From: an uncultured Clostridia bacterium
GTDB taxonomy: Bacteria; Bacillota; Clostridia; Lachnospirales; Lachnospiraceae
NCBI GenBank assembly: GCA_937895705.1
Contig: CALBKM010000042.1
Coordinates: forward strand, 1-64,000
Length of the DNA stretch: 64,000 nucleotides
Direction: 5' to 3'
The notes beneath the pieces were generated by a model, which was given only the letters and a program-made list of their open reading frames with translations, was not told where the DNA came from and made no database searches. A program made the translations under genes and the position numbers. Each line of letters begins with the position of its first letter. Within the stretch, counting starts at the first letter, position 1. This document shows, piece by piece, positions 43,746 to 52,000 of the stretch.

Positions 43746-44903
43746 TTACTTTCCGAAAAACTTTGATTTCTTTCCTTTGCCACCCTTATCACTCTTGTCT
43801 CCGTCGTCGTTACGTTCTCCGGAGGCTTCCGCATACTTCTCCAAAAGCTCCTTCTGCTCGGAGGTCAGCTTCGACGGTACCTGAACCACTAAGGTTACAT
43901 AGTGGTCACCGCGGACATCCTTGTTCCGAAGGGTCGGCACACCCTTGCCGCGAAGACGAATCTTCGTGTCAGTCTGGGTACCCGGCTTAATGGTATATAA
44001 TACATCGCCGTCTACGGTGCTGATACGCACGTCACCACCCAGCGCTGCCTGAGTAAAGGACATCGGTGCAGTAGAGTAAATATCGTACTCCTGACGCTGG
44101 AAAATCGGATGGGAGCTAACCGCTACCTCAACCAGCAAATCTCCCTGCTCGCCACCGTTGACGCCCGGCTCGCCCTTACCGCGGATGCGGATGCTCTGGC
44201 CGTGATCGATACCCGCCGGCACCGTTACCTGAATCTTCTTTCGCTTGGTCACATAACCGTTGCCGTAGCAATCCGGACACTTTTCCTTAATAATCTTACC
44301 GGTACCGCGACAATCCGGACACGCCTGTACGTTACGTACCATGCCGAATAAGGACTGCTGGGTATATACTACCTGGCCCTTACCGCCACACTTACTACAG
44401 GTCTCGCTCTGGGTACCCGGCTTTGCACCGCTACCGCTACAGGTATCACATTTATCCTTCAAATTCAAATCCAGTTCTTTTTCGGTACCGAATACCGCCT
44501 CGTTAAAGGTAATACGGATACCGGTGCGGACATTGGCCCCCTTCTGCGGGCCGGTATTTCCGCCTCTGCTGCGTCTGCCGCCGCCGAACAAATCACCGAA
44601 AATATCACCGAAGATATCACCCATATCCATGCCGGAGAAATCAAAGCCGCCGGCTCCGCCTGCGCCGCCCTGTTCAAAGGCCGCGTGACCGAACTGATCG
44701 TACTGTCTTCTCTTCTCCGCATCACTTAAAATCGCATAAGCTTCGGAAGCCTCTTTAAACTTCGCCTCCGCTTCCTTATCCCCCGGGTTCATATCCGGAT
44801 GATACTTCTTTGCCGTCTGGCGGTACGCCTTCTTTATTTCATCGTCCGTAGCGGTCTTGGACACGCCAAGGACTTCATAGTAGTCCCGCTTACTGTCAGC
44901 CAT
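43746..44903 (-). CDS. dnaJ: chaperone DnaJ
   Basis: 385-residue type I J protein: J domain with HPD (KKYHPDMNPGDKEAE, near 33), Gly/Phe-rich linker (75-130), four CxxCxGxG zinc repeats (CDTCSGSG, CSKCGGKG, CPDCRGTG, CPDCYGNG) and two beta-barrel client domains. Stimulates DnaK ATPase. Start ATG 44903 with GGAGGAG. Separated from dnaK by a strong hairpin. Confidence 0.97.
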   Translation of the reverse strand: MADSKRDYYEVLGVSKTATDDEIKKAYRQTAKKYHPDMNPGDKEAEAKFKEASEAYAILSDAEKRRQYDQFGHAAFEQGGAGGAGGFDFSGMDMGDIFGDIFGDLFGGGRRSRGGNTGPQKGANVRTGIRITFNEAVFGTEKELDLNLKDKCDTCSGSGAKPGTQSETCSKCGGKGQVVYTQQSLFGMVRNVQACPDCRGTGKIIKEKCPDCYGNGYVTKRKKIQVTVPAGIDHGQSIRIRGKGEPGVNGGEQGDLLVEVAVSSHPIFQRQEYDIYSTAPMSFTQAALGGDVRISTVDGDVLYTIKPGTQTDTKIRLRGKGVPTLRNKDVRGDHYVTLVVQVPSKLTSEQKELLEKYAEASGERNDDGDKSDKGGKGKKSKFFGK

Positions 44904-44964
44904 CTTAAACTCCTCCGTTTTGCACCGTTCCCCTAGGAAAGGTGCTTCTTCCATAAAACACTTT

Positions 44965-44999
44965 TATGGCACAGGGGGATTTTCACCCCCTGCGCCATA
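44965..44999 (-). terminator. strong hairpin between dnaK and dnaJ
   Basis: TATGGCACAGGGGG/CCCCCTGCGCCATA with a 7-nt loop, then AAAGTGTTTTATGG on the minus strand. The T-run is poor, so it may act as an attenuator or as an RNA-stabilising 3' end for the dnaK message. Confidence 0.6.
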
Positions 45000-45072
45000 G
45001 TCATTCAAATCCTCGGAATAGGCGCATTTTCCGCCCTTACTCCACTATTCAAAATCAAACTCCTGTGAAGGA

Positions 45073-46947
45073 TTATACCTCACGATAGTCTGCATCTACT
45101 ACATCATCTGCTGCGTTGCCGCCTGCATTGCCCATGTCCGGACCTGCACCTGCACCCATATCCGGGCCTGCGCCGCCTGCACCCTGCATCTGCTCGTACA
45201 TCTTGGTGAAGAGAGACTGTGCACTGGTCATGAGCTTTTCCTTAGCAGCCTTGATATCCTCTACTTCGCCCTCGGACATTACTTCCGGATTGCTCTTCTC
45301 AACAAGCTCCTTTAAGTGAGCAAGGTCAGCCTCAACCGCACTCTTATCTTCTGCGGAAATCTTGTCACCTACATCCGCAAGAGCCTTTTCGGTCTGGAAT
45401 ACCATGGAGTCTGCATCGTTGCGAACTTCTACCGCTTCCTTACGCTTCTTATCCTGTGCCTCGTACTCTGCTGCCTCTCTTACCGCCTTATCGATATCGG
45501 CATCGGAAAGGTTGGAGCCTGCGGTAATGGTGATGTGCTGCTCTCTGCCGGTTCCCAGATCCTTTGCGGATACGTTTACGATACCGTTTGCATCGATATC
45601 GAAGGTAACCTCGATCTGCGGAACACCTCTTCTTGCCGGCGGAATACCGTCGAGACGGAACTGACCGAGACTCTTGTTGTCCTTCGCAAACTGACGCTCA
45701 CCCTGAACAACGTTAATATCTACTGCGCTCTGATTGTCTGCTGCAGTGGAGAAAATCTGACTCTTCTTGGTCGGAATGGTAGTATTTCTCTCAATCAATC
45801 TGGTAGCAACACCGCCCATGGTCTCAATGGAAAGAGAAAGCGGAGTTACGTCAAGGAGAAGGATATCGCCTGCACCTGCATCGCCTGCAAGCTTACCGCC
45901 CTGAATGGAAGCACCGATTGCTACGCACTCATCCGGGTTTAAGCTCTTGTTCGGCTCATGACCGGTAAGCTGCTTAACCTTATCCTGTACTGCCGGGATA
46001 CGAGTGGAACCACCGACTAAGAGTACCTTGCTAAGCTCAGAAGCGGAAAGACCAGCATCCTTTAATGCGTTCTGTACCGGGATAGCGGTTCTCTCAACTA
46101 AGTCGTGGGTTAACTCATCGAACTTTGCTCTGGTTAAGTTCATATCGAAATGCTTCGGTCCCTCTGCGGTTGCAGTAATGAACGGAAGGTTGATGTTGGT
46201 GGTCATCTGGGAAGAAAGCTCCTTCTTTGCCTTCTCCGCAGCTTCCTTTAATCTCTGAAGTGCCATCTTGTCTAAGGAAAGGTCTACGCCCTCTGCCTTC
46301 TTGAACTCGTCGATGAAGTATCTGGTTACTCTCTCGTCGAAGTCATCACCACCGAGACGGTTGTCACCGGAGGTAGCAAGTACTTCAATAACGCCGTCAC
46401 CGATTTCGATGATGGATACGTCGAAGGTACCGCCGCCCAGGTCGTATACCATAATCTTCTGCTCTTTTTCGTTATCCAAACCGTATGCAAGAGCTGCTGC
46501 GGTCGGCTCGTTGATAATACGCTTTACTTCAAGGCCTGCAATCTTACCTGCATCCTTGGTTGCCTGACGCTGTGCGTCGTTAAAGTATGCCGGAACGGTG
46601 ATAACTGCCTCGGTTACCTTCTCACCGAGATAGCTCTCAGCGTCTGCCTTTAACTTCTGCAAAATGAATGCGGAAATTTCCTGCGGAGAATACTTCTTAT
46701 CGTCGATGGTTACTCTGTAATCGGTACCCATGTGACGCTTGATGGAAGAAATCGTCTTGTCGGAGTTGGTAACCGCCTGACGCTTCGCAGCCTCACCTAC
46801 AATACGCTCTCCGGTCTTTGTGAATGCCAATACGGACGGGGTGGTTCTGACACCTTCCGTATTTGTGATAACTACCGGCTTACCGCCTTCCATAACGGCT
46901 ACGCAGGAGTTTGTTGTACCTAAGTCAATACCAATAATCTTTCCCAT
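45073..46947 (-). CDS. dnaK: chaperone DnaK (Hsp70)
   Basis: 624 residues. Nucleotide-binding signatures IIGIDLGTTNSCVAVMEG, DLGGGTFDVSI and LLVGGSTRIPAVQ are intact; the substrate domain begins after the DVTPLSLSIETMGG linker. The C-terminus is Gly/Ala-rich and ends with the acidic DVVDADYREV. Third gene of the hrcA operon. Confidence 0.98.
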   Translation of the reverse strand: MGKIIGIDLGTTNSCVAVMEGGKPVVITNTEGVRTTPSVLAFTKTGERIVGEAAKRQAVTNSDKTISSIKRHMGTDYRVTIDDKKYSPQEISAFILQKLKADAESYLGEKVTEAVITVPAYFNDAQRQATKDAGKIAGLEVKRIINEPTAAALAYGLDNEKEQKIMVYDLGGGTFDVSIIEIGDGVIEVLATSGDNRLGGDDFDERVTRYFIDEFKKAEGVDLSLDKMALQRLKEAAEKAKKELSSQMTTNINLPFITATAEGPKHFDMNLTRAKFDELTHDLVERTAIPVQNALKDAGLSASELSKVLLVGGSTRIPAVQDKVKQLTGHEPNKSLNPDECVAIGASIQGGKLAGDAGAGDILLLDVTPLSLSIETMGGVATRLIERNTTIPTKKSQIFSTAADNQSAVDINVVQGERQFAKDNKSLGQFRLDGIPPARRGVPQIEVTFDIDANGIVNVSAKDLGTGREQHITITAGSNLSDADIDKAVREAAEYEAQDKKRKEAVEVRNDADSMVFQTEKALADVGDKISAEDKSAVEADLAHLKELVEKSNPEVMSEGEVEDIKAAKEKLMTSAQSLFTKMYEQMQGAGGAGPDMGAGAGPDMGNAGGNAADDVVDADYREV

Positions 46948-46972
46948 ATCTTTGTCCTCCTATAATTATTTT

Positions 46973-47599
46973 TTAGTTCGCTACTTTAACCATACTGTGA
47001 CGTACCACAGAGTCCTTATACATATATCCCTTCTGGAACTCCTCTGCCACTATATTCTCACCAAGATTTTCATCTTCTATGTGCATAACCGCATTATGAA
47101 AATCCGGATTGAACTCTTTGCCTACCGCTTCAATCGGCGTTACGCCCGCTTCCGCAAGCTCTGTCAGAAGCTGCTTGTAAATCTTTTCGATGCCCTGTGC
47201 GAATGCCCCGTTTCTCTCCTCTTCGGAAAGTGCAGCCAGTCCGCGTTCAAAGTTATCGATGACCGGAAGAAGCTTTTCTACGATGCTCTTTGCACCGATT
47301 TCAAACATTGCCGCCTTTTCCTTTTCGGTACGCTTTCTGAAATTCTCGAACTCTGCCATCTGGCGAAGTACCTTATCGTTTAACTCCGCAATCTGCTCGT
47401 CTTTCTTATCTTTCTTTTCCTTTTTCTTAAAAAAGCCTTTGCCTTCTTTTGCATCTTCGGAAGCCTCTGCTTCTGTTTCTGCTGTCTCTACGGTCTCTTC
47501 CGCAACTTCGGCAACCGTCTCCTCCGTCTGGGCTTCCATGGTTTCTTCTACTGCTTCCTCCATGGTCTCGTCCGGATTTTTCACTTCCTGCTCTGCCAT
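46973..47599 (-). CDS. grpE: nucleotide exchange factor GrpE
   Basis: 208 residues: an acidic, low-complexity N-terminus (1-65), a long coiled coil (about 75-110) and the GrpE head with VIDNFERGL and NPDFHNAVMHIED...VVAEEFQKGY. I chose ATG 47599 behind AAAGG; a GTG nine bases upstream would add three residues. Confidence 0.95.
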   Translation of the reverse strand: MAEQEVKNPDETMEEAVEETMEAQTEETVAEVAEETVETAETEAEASEDAKEGKGFFKKKEKKDKKDEQIAELNDKVLRQMAEFENFRKRTEKEKAAMFEIGAKSIVEKLLPVIDNFERGLAALSEEERNGAFAQGIEKIYKQLLTELAEAGVTPIEAVGKEFNPDFHNAVMHIEDENLGENIVAEEFQKGYMYKDSVVRHSMVKVAN

Positions 47600-47617
47600 T
47601 TTCTTCACCTTTCTTCG

Positions 47618-48643
47618 TTACTCTTTATTCTTCTTAAAAATATCATCTAACTGACTCTTTAAGGTTTGCAGCGTACCTACTACCTTTTCGTAATCCATAC
47701 GCTTCGGACCTACAATACCGATACGGCCGTAAATACCGTCCTCTATCTCATAGGTGGCGGTCACCACGGAACAATCCTTCATGGACTCCACCGAGGTCTC
47801 CTGACCGATATAAACCTGAATGCCGTGCTCTTCGCTGTTCTCGTTTAAAAGCTCCGTCAAGTACTTCTTTTCCTCCAGCTCATAAAGCAAATCGCTGGCC
47901 ACATGATGATCGGAAAGCTCCGGATACTTTAAAATATTCGTTGCACCGCTGGTGTAAACCGGGATGTCCTCTTCTTCGCTGATGGCCTGCGCGATGGCAT
48001 CCAACAACTCAGAAATCACATTTCCGAGCCCCCCTGCCTGCTCCTTTAACTTTGCAATGACCGAAAGATTAATCTCGGACATATCCAGGCCCGTCAGGTA
48101 GGTGTTTAATACTATATTTAACTTTAAGATGTCTTCTTTATTCAGACCTGCAACCAATGGAAGCATCTTGTTCTTTACGATGTTGCCCTCCAGAACGATG
48201 ACCGCCAACAGCTGGGTCTCATCCACATCCGTCAACTGGATAAACTTTACTTTCCGGCTGCGGTACTGCGGTCCGGTCACCAGTGTCGCATAGTTGGTAT
48301 TTACCGCCAACAGCTTTGCCACCTGCTGAAGCAGGGTCTCCATCTTATCCGCCTTATCATTCAGAGCATCCCACATCTGCTCCACTTCCTGCATGCGGCT
48401 CTGCATCATGGTATCCACATAAAGGCGATAGCCCTTATCGGAAGGAATGCGGCCTGCGGAAGTATGAGGCTGTACGATGTAGCCTAACTCTTCCAAATCG
48501 GACATTTCATTTCGAATGGTAGCGGAGCTTAAATTCAAATCAGTAAACTTCGAAATGGTACGGGAGCCTACCGGCTCACCGGTTTCAAGGTAGTTCTTGA
48601 TAATCGCTTGTAAAATCTTAAGTTTTCTCTCGTCTAATTCCAC
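47618..48643 (-). CDS. hrcA: heat-inducible transcription repressor HrcA
   Basis: 341 residues: N-terminal winged helix (1-75, TISKFTDLNLSSATIRNEMSDLEELGYI) and a GAF-like dimerisation/sensor domain. It represses chaperone operons by binding CIRCE, present here 61 bp upstream. Starts at GTG 48643 behind AGGAGG. First gene of hrcA-grpE-dnaK-dnaJ. Confidence 0.97.
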   Translation of the reverse strand: MELDERKLKILQAIIKNYLETGEPVGSRTISKFTDLNLSSATIRNEMSDLEELGYIVQPHTSAGRIPSDKGYRLYVDTMMQSRMQEVEQMWDALNDKADKMETLLQQVAKLLAVNTNYATLVTGPQYRSRKVKFIQLTDVDETQLLAVIVLEGNIVKNKMLPLVAGLNKEDILKLNIVLNTYLTGLDMSEINLSVIAKLKEQAGGLGNVISELLDAIAQAISEEEDIPVYTSGATNILKYPELSDHHVASDLLYELEEKKYLTELLNENSEEHGIQVYIGQETSVESMKDCSVVTATYEIEDGIYGRIGIVGPKRMDYEKVVGTLQTLKSQLDDIFKKNKE

Positions 48644-48703
48644 CGGATACCTCCTGTCCCCTTCTCCTTGGTTTCCATGCTACTCGGTGTCCTTTTTACT
48701 TTG

Positions 48704-48730
48704 TTAGCACTCAACTCGATGGAGTGCTAA
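48704..48730 (-). promoter_or_regulatory. CIRCE operator
   Basis: TTAGCACTC, 9 bp, GAGTGCTAA: a perfect CIRCE inverted repeat in the hrcA leader, directly downstream of the promoter. Binding site of HrcA. Confidence 0.98.
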
Positions 48731-48744
48731 TACCTTGTGTCTAT

Positions 48745-48773
48745 AAAATAACACCACAAGAAACATTTGTCAA
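48745..48773 (-). promoter_or_regulatory. hrcA operon promoter
   Basis: TTGACA (48768-48773), 17-bp spacer, TATTTT (48745-48750) on the minus strand; transcription would begin just before CIRCE. Confidence 0.85.
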
Positions 48774-48809
48774 GTGGTATCCCAAAATAATTTTTAATAA
48801 TTTGTTCGA

Positions 48810-48838
48810 TTGACATCTATTATCATACAACCTATAAT
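48810..48838 (+). promoter_or_regulatory. consensus promoter of the 36-residue peptide gene
   Basis: TTGACA (48810-48815), 17-bp spacer, TATAAT (48833-48838): both hexamers are perfect. It points away from hrcA and drives a leader of about 120 nt. Confidence 0.88.
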
Positions 48839-48844
48839 AAAATA

Positions 48845-48956
48845 AAGTGCTACTAAGTACGGTAGGACGGTTTCCCTCCCCCCGGAGAGTACAAGCTCTG
48901 TTTACATAGATGCTTCATCCATCGAGATTTTTCCCGTGGAAATATGTAAATGGGAG
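48845..48956 (+). promoter_or_regulatory. structured leader before the small peptide
   Basis: The leader contains AGAG...CTCT and a long-range perfect repeat TTTACATA (48901-48908) with TATGTAAA (48943-48950), which ends one base before the GGGAGG ribosome site (48952-48957). A small GATG/CATC hairpin is nested inside. Such a stem could limit ribosome access, as in type I toxin mRNAs. Confidence 0.5.
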
Positions 48957-48965
48957 GTTTTGCGC

Positions 48966-49076
48966 ATGATAACAATTTCTGTTCAAACAATTTATTATTT
49001 CGTTGCCATCATAAGCATTGTTTGTGGTGCTGCGTATAAATTAGGATACGAAAACGGTAAAAACGCAAAAAAGTAA
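48966..49076 (+). CDS. 36-residue membrane peptide, candidate type I toxin
   Basis: A 36-residue peptide, too short for standard gene calling: MITISVQTIYYFVAIISIV starts it, and the tail ends YENGKNAKK. One membrane helix (about 6-24) plus a basic polar tail is the form of Fst/holin-like type I toxins. GGGAGG sits 9 nt before ATG. It has a consensus promoter, a structured leader, a terminator overlapping the stop codon and an opposing promoter at 49167-49195. I do not recognise the exact family. Confidence 0.65.
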   Translation: MITISVQTIYYFVAIISIVCGAAYKLGYENGKNAKK

Positions 49077-49112
49077 CTGTCCACGCCTCGCAAGCTTGAC
49101 AGTTACTTTTTT
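49071..49112. terminator. bidirectional terminator of the small peptide locus
   Basis: AAGTAACTGTC (49071-49081) and GACAGTTACTT (49098-49108) form a perfect 11-bp stem with TTTTTT on both sides (T-runs on either strand). It is shared by the sense mRNA and the converging antisense RNA. Confidence 0.9.
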
Positions 49113-49160
49113 GTAATTGATTAAATTTCAGGGCAACCGTTCTATCGGTAGCACTTTCTT
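49078..49160 (-). ncRNA. candidate antisense antitoxin RNA
   Basis: A transcript of about 90-100 nt is expected from the minus-strand promoter at 49167-49195 to the shared terminator. It overlaps the 3' end of the peptide mRNA and has no reading frame with a ribosome site. Its first 35 nt are also clearly similar in sequence to the first 35 nt of the peptide mRNA leader. Confidence 0.55.
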
Positions 49161-49166
49161 TGTTTT

Positions 49167-49195
49167 ATTATAGCACGCTTTCTAATAAAATGCAA
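49167..49195 (-). promoter_or_regulatory. promoter of the antisense RNA
   Basis: On the minus strand TTGCAT (49190-49195), 17-bp spacer, TATAAT (49167-49172). It lies just after the stop codon of the MGMT-like gene. Confidence 0.8.
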
Positions 49196-49207
49196 CCAAG
49201 AACTTTT

Positions 49208-49552
49208 CTATTCCTTCCCCAACATCTCCATCGTCATCCTCTTCCACCGGTACTTCTTCAGGTCCACCTTCTTATCCACCACTTTCACGCCTTCCTCCCG
49301 CAGAAGCTCCACCTGCCGGTTGCCTCCGCCAAAAGCAAAAGCCTCCGATACCATTCCTTCCCGGTTTACTACTCTATGGCACGGAATATGCGCCGGATCC
49401 GGATTAGCGTGCAGGGCGTAGCCTACCACCCGCGCCCAACGTTTGTTGCCCGCAAGGGATGCTACCTGACCGTAGGTAGCAACAGTGCCTTTTGGGATTT
49501 GTTTGACGACATCGTAGATAAGTTCAAATGTGGATGATTGGGATGGCTGCAT
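49208..49552 (-). CDS. single-domain MGMT/Ogt-like DNA alkyltransferase protein
   Basis: 114 residues that cover only the DNA-binding/active-site domain of O6-alkylguanine transferases: KGTVATYGQVASLAG, an arginine finger region (NKRWARVVGYAL) and IPCHRVV. Alkyltransferase-like (ATL) proteins of this size usually have Trp in place of the acceptor Cys; here the Cys of PCHR is kept. It could repair alkylguanine itself or flag lesions. 38 bp after the GNAT gene. Confidence 0.88.
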   Translation of the reverse strand: MQPSQSSTFELIYDVVKQIPKGTVATYGQVASLAGNKRWARVVGYALHANPDPAHIPCHRVVNREGMVSEAFAFGGGNRQVELLREEGVKVVDKKVDLKKYRWKRMTMEMLGKE

Positions 49553-49589
49553 AGTAACTACTCCTTCTTAATTCGCTGAGACTTCTTCT

Positions 49590-50159
49590 CTATAGTATAT
49601 CCTCCCTCAAAAGAGAGTAAATATTCCCGTCTTCATTTCTATCGTTCAAGCAAAACCGTCGACGTAACGTACCTTCTTTTGTAAAACCGGCCTTCACTAA
49701 GGTCCGATTGGACCCGATGTTATCCACATGGGCATTTGCTTCAATCCGCTCCAGTCCCATAACTTCAAAACCGAACCGGCACACAGCCTTTAACACCTTT
49801 GTGTTAATTCCCTGATTCCAATACCTTCGCTTTATAAAATACCCTACTTCTGCCAAGGTATTATGATTTCCGAAATTAAAAAGCTGAATCTGTCCTATGG
49901 TTTCTCCTTTTAACGTAACCACCCAGGTATACTCCCTCTTTCCTTTAAAGCCCTTGAGACGACTTTCCTGTACTCTGAGCTCTCTTTCCTCATTCCATTC
50001 CCCCGGTCTTTTATACAAACCGAAATATTTGAAATTTTCCTCATCATAGTAGATTTCCCAGAAAGGTCTGGCATCTTTTTTGGGGTCTGTCTGCCGTAAA
50101 TAAATGTCCTCATCCACACGAATCGGCTGAAACTCTTTAAACAAATCACAAAATGCCAT
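49590..50159 (-). CDS. GNAT family N-acetyltransferase
   Basis: 189 residues of the RimJ/RimL type: LRQTDPKKDARPFW at the start, EVGYFIKRRYWNQGINTKVLKAVCRFGFE with the acetyl-CoA loop, and ERIEANAHVDNIGSNRTLVKAGF near the end. Substrate unknown; could modify a protein N-terminus or small molecule. Start ATG 50159 lies 2 bp after the AraC-family stop, so the two are translationally coupled. Confidence 0.9.
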   Translation of the reverse strand: MAFCDLFKEFQPIRVDEDIYLRQTDPKKDARPFWEIYYDEENFKYFGLYKRPGEWNEERELRVQESRLKGFKGKREYTWVVTLKGETIGQIQLFNFGNHNTLAEVGYFIKRRYWNQGINTKVLKAVCRFGFEVMGLERIEANAHVDNIGSNRTLVKAGFTKEGTLRRRFCLNDRNEDGNIYSLLREDIL

Positions 50160-50161
50160 CG

Positions 50162-51049
50162 CTATTCCTCCAATCTTCTCACCGGAATATAAATCTCCAT
50201 CTGGGCCGCTCCCGACTGGCAGTCCCAACGTTCATCGTAATATTCAAAATCCGCAAGGAAGTTTTCATCCAGACAATACTCCGACTGCGGAAGCCATACC
50301 CCATAAATATATTGAAAGGCCTTTCCGATTTCTCCGTTCCCGTTATTTCCATTCACCGTAAAGACCGCATACAATGCTTTCGGAATTTGCTTCGCTACCA
50401 TTCCCTCCGGCACCGCAGAATCCGGCTCCGTTTCCACCGCTGCCATATAATAAAACTGTAACGGATCTTGAGAAAACTCTTCCATATAATCCTCAAAGCC
50501 GTACATGGTATTCGGATTCTTTCGTGGAATCCTTGCCATGCTATTTTTCAAATTGTACCACGCGTCACCGATCACACCGTATCCGTCCCGTGTATGGCCG
50601 CGATACCCTACCAATAAAAACGCATCCCGTTCCTCAAAACGGGGTGTAAGCGAAAATTCGCCTTCCATATACACACGTTTTGTATACCCTGTAACAATGG
50701 TTTCTACGCTTCGATATGTAATCTTCGGTTTCTTCTTCCTTGCTTCCAACGGCGTCATCCCGAAAGTCTCTTTAAAGGTTCTGTTAAAGGACTGTATACT
50801 GTTAAAACCGTTTGCAAGGGCAATCTCCGTCACCGTCTTCTCTGTCTCACATAACTGCATATGCGCCAACGTCAATCTGCGCTTTTTCATATAATCCGTT
50901 ATGGTTTGCTCCGTCACCGTAGAAAATATCCTATGAAAATGAAATGCCGAATACCCGAACTGCTCCGCCAAATGCTCAAAGGTAATCGGTTCACTGATAT
51001 GTTCATCAATATAATACAGTACCTGTTCAATTAACTGTATGTTATTCAT
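50162..51049 (-). CDS. AraC family regulator with GyrI-like effector domain
   Basis: 295 residues. The N-terminal AraC double helix-turn-helix (1-105; FEHLAEQFGYSAFHFHRIF and VTEIALANGFNSIQSFNRTFKETFGMTP) is joined to a GyrI-like small-molecule-binding domain (125-295), the Rob/SoxS-like drug-sensing layout. It is overlapped by a short upstream reading frame (ATGA overlap) and is followed by the GNAT and MGMT genes, suggesting a stress-response cluster. Confidence 0.93.
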   Translation of the reverse strand: MNNIQLIEQVLYYIDEHISEPITFEHLAEQFGYSAFHFHRIFSTVTEQTITDYMKKRRLTLAHMQLCETEKTVTEIALANGFNSIQSFNRTFKETFGMTPLEARKKKPKITYRSVETIVTGYTKRVYMEGEFSLTPRFEERDAFLLVGYRGHTRDGYGVIGDAWYNLKNSMARIPRKNPNTMYGFEDYMEEFSQDPLQFYYMAAVETEPDSAVPEGMVAKQIPKALYAVFTVNGNNGNGEIGKAFQYIYGVWLPQSEYCLDENFLADFEYYDERWDCQSGAAQMEIYIPVRRLEE

Positions 51050-51156
51050 CTGTTAACCGCCTTTCGTAAGTAGTATCGATCCGATAACTTCAGTATACTA
51101 CGATAACGAAACAGGCGTCTTCTCATTTCTTGCGGTTTTTTGTACAGTTCTTCCAT
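51046..51156 (-). CDS. 36-residue basic upstream ORF coupled to the AraC gene
   Basis: A 36-codon frame (starts MEELYKKPQEMRRRLFRYRS, then a basic tail ending RKAVNR) with a very strong ribosome site AAAGGAGGAG before ATG 51156. Its TGA stop overlaps the AraC start codon (ATGA), while the AraC gene has only a weak site of its own. This fits a small coupled gene or regulatory leader peptide. No homolog is recognised. Confidence 0.6.
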   Translation of the reverse strand: MEELYKKPQEMRRRLFRYRSILKLSDRYYLRKAVNR

Positions 51157-51208
51157 CGTCTCCTCCTTTGCGCGTTCTACTATGTTAATCCGAATTTGAG
51201 ACAATTCG

Positions 51209-52000
51209 TTACAAGAATTTTTCCAATACCTTTCTCACGCCCTCTTCATCATTGGTATCCGTAATAAACTTCGCATTGTCCTTCACCTCTTTTGCCGCAT
51301 TTCCCATGGCCACTCCAAGCTCCGCGTATTGAATCATGCTTAGGTCATTCAATCCGTCTCCGATTGCCACCATTTCTTCTCGGGCGATTCCTAAAAATTC
51401 TCCGATTTTTTCCATTGCCACAGCCTTGGACACTTTATCACTGAAGAACTCCAGAAAGGTCGGCTTTGATGTACAATAGGATACTTCACAAAATAAATCC
51501 GGAGAAAGCCGTGCAAGAAACCATTCAATTCGTTCCACCTCATCATACCACAGAATCTTGGTAATTCCTATATCCAATAATGTTTCAATGTCCTCTGCAA
51601 GAGCCGGCTCCACTCCCGATAGTTTCTTATAGTCGTGTATTTTTTCATCCAAACGATTCCCGTATAACCGATTCCCTGCCCAGATGCACATGGTTGTATC
51701 ATATTTCAATCCCAATTCCCAGATTTTTCTTGCGTCCTCCCGCAACAATCCCTGCTCGAACAACACCTTATTATCTTTCGCATTGACAATCATGGCTCCG
51801 TTATAAGTAATGACCGGTCCCGTAAGGCCGAGAAGTTCCTTATACTTTTCCACACCTTGTATCGGTCTTCCCGTAGAAACAGTAAACATCACATTTTTCT
51901 CCGCAAGCTTCCGGATTTCCGCTACCGTAGCCGGCGTAATTTCTCCGCGACTGTTCAACAACGTCCCGTCCATATCCACTGCTACAAATTTATATTTCAT
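51209..52000 (-). CDS. Cof-type HAD-IIB phosphatase
   Basis: 263 residues: FVAVDMDGTLLNSRGEI (nucleophile and acid aspartates), the TVSTGRP motif II, a C2B cap (about 85-185) and GDGLNDLSMIQYAELGVAMGNA. Hydrolyses sugar phosphates or phosphorylated cofactors; substrate unknown. Start ATG 52000; it overlaps the end of pnuC by 11 bp. Confidence 0.94.
   Translation of the reverse strand: MKYKFVAVDMDGTLLNSRGEITPATVAEIRKLAEKNVMFTVSTGRPIQGVEKYKELLGLTGPVITYNGAMIVNAKDNKVLFEQGLLREDARKIWELGLKYDTTMCIWAGNRLYGNRLDEKIHDYKKLSGVEPALAEDIETLLDIGITKILWYDEVERIEWFLARLSPDLFCEVSYCTSKPTFLEFFSDKVSKAVAMEKIGEFLGIAREEMVAIGDGLNDLSMIQYAELGVAMGNAAKEVKDNAKFITDTNDEEGVRKVLEKFL

Noticed and set aside
48860..48960. Riboswitch in the leader of the 36-residue peptide
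   Set aside because: Stems do not match any riboswitch class I know and the downstream gene is a single small membrane peptide.
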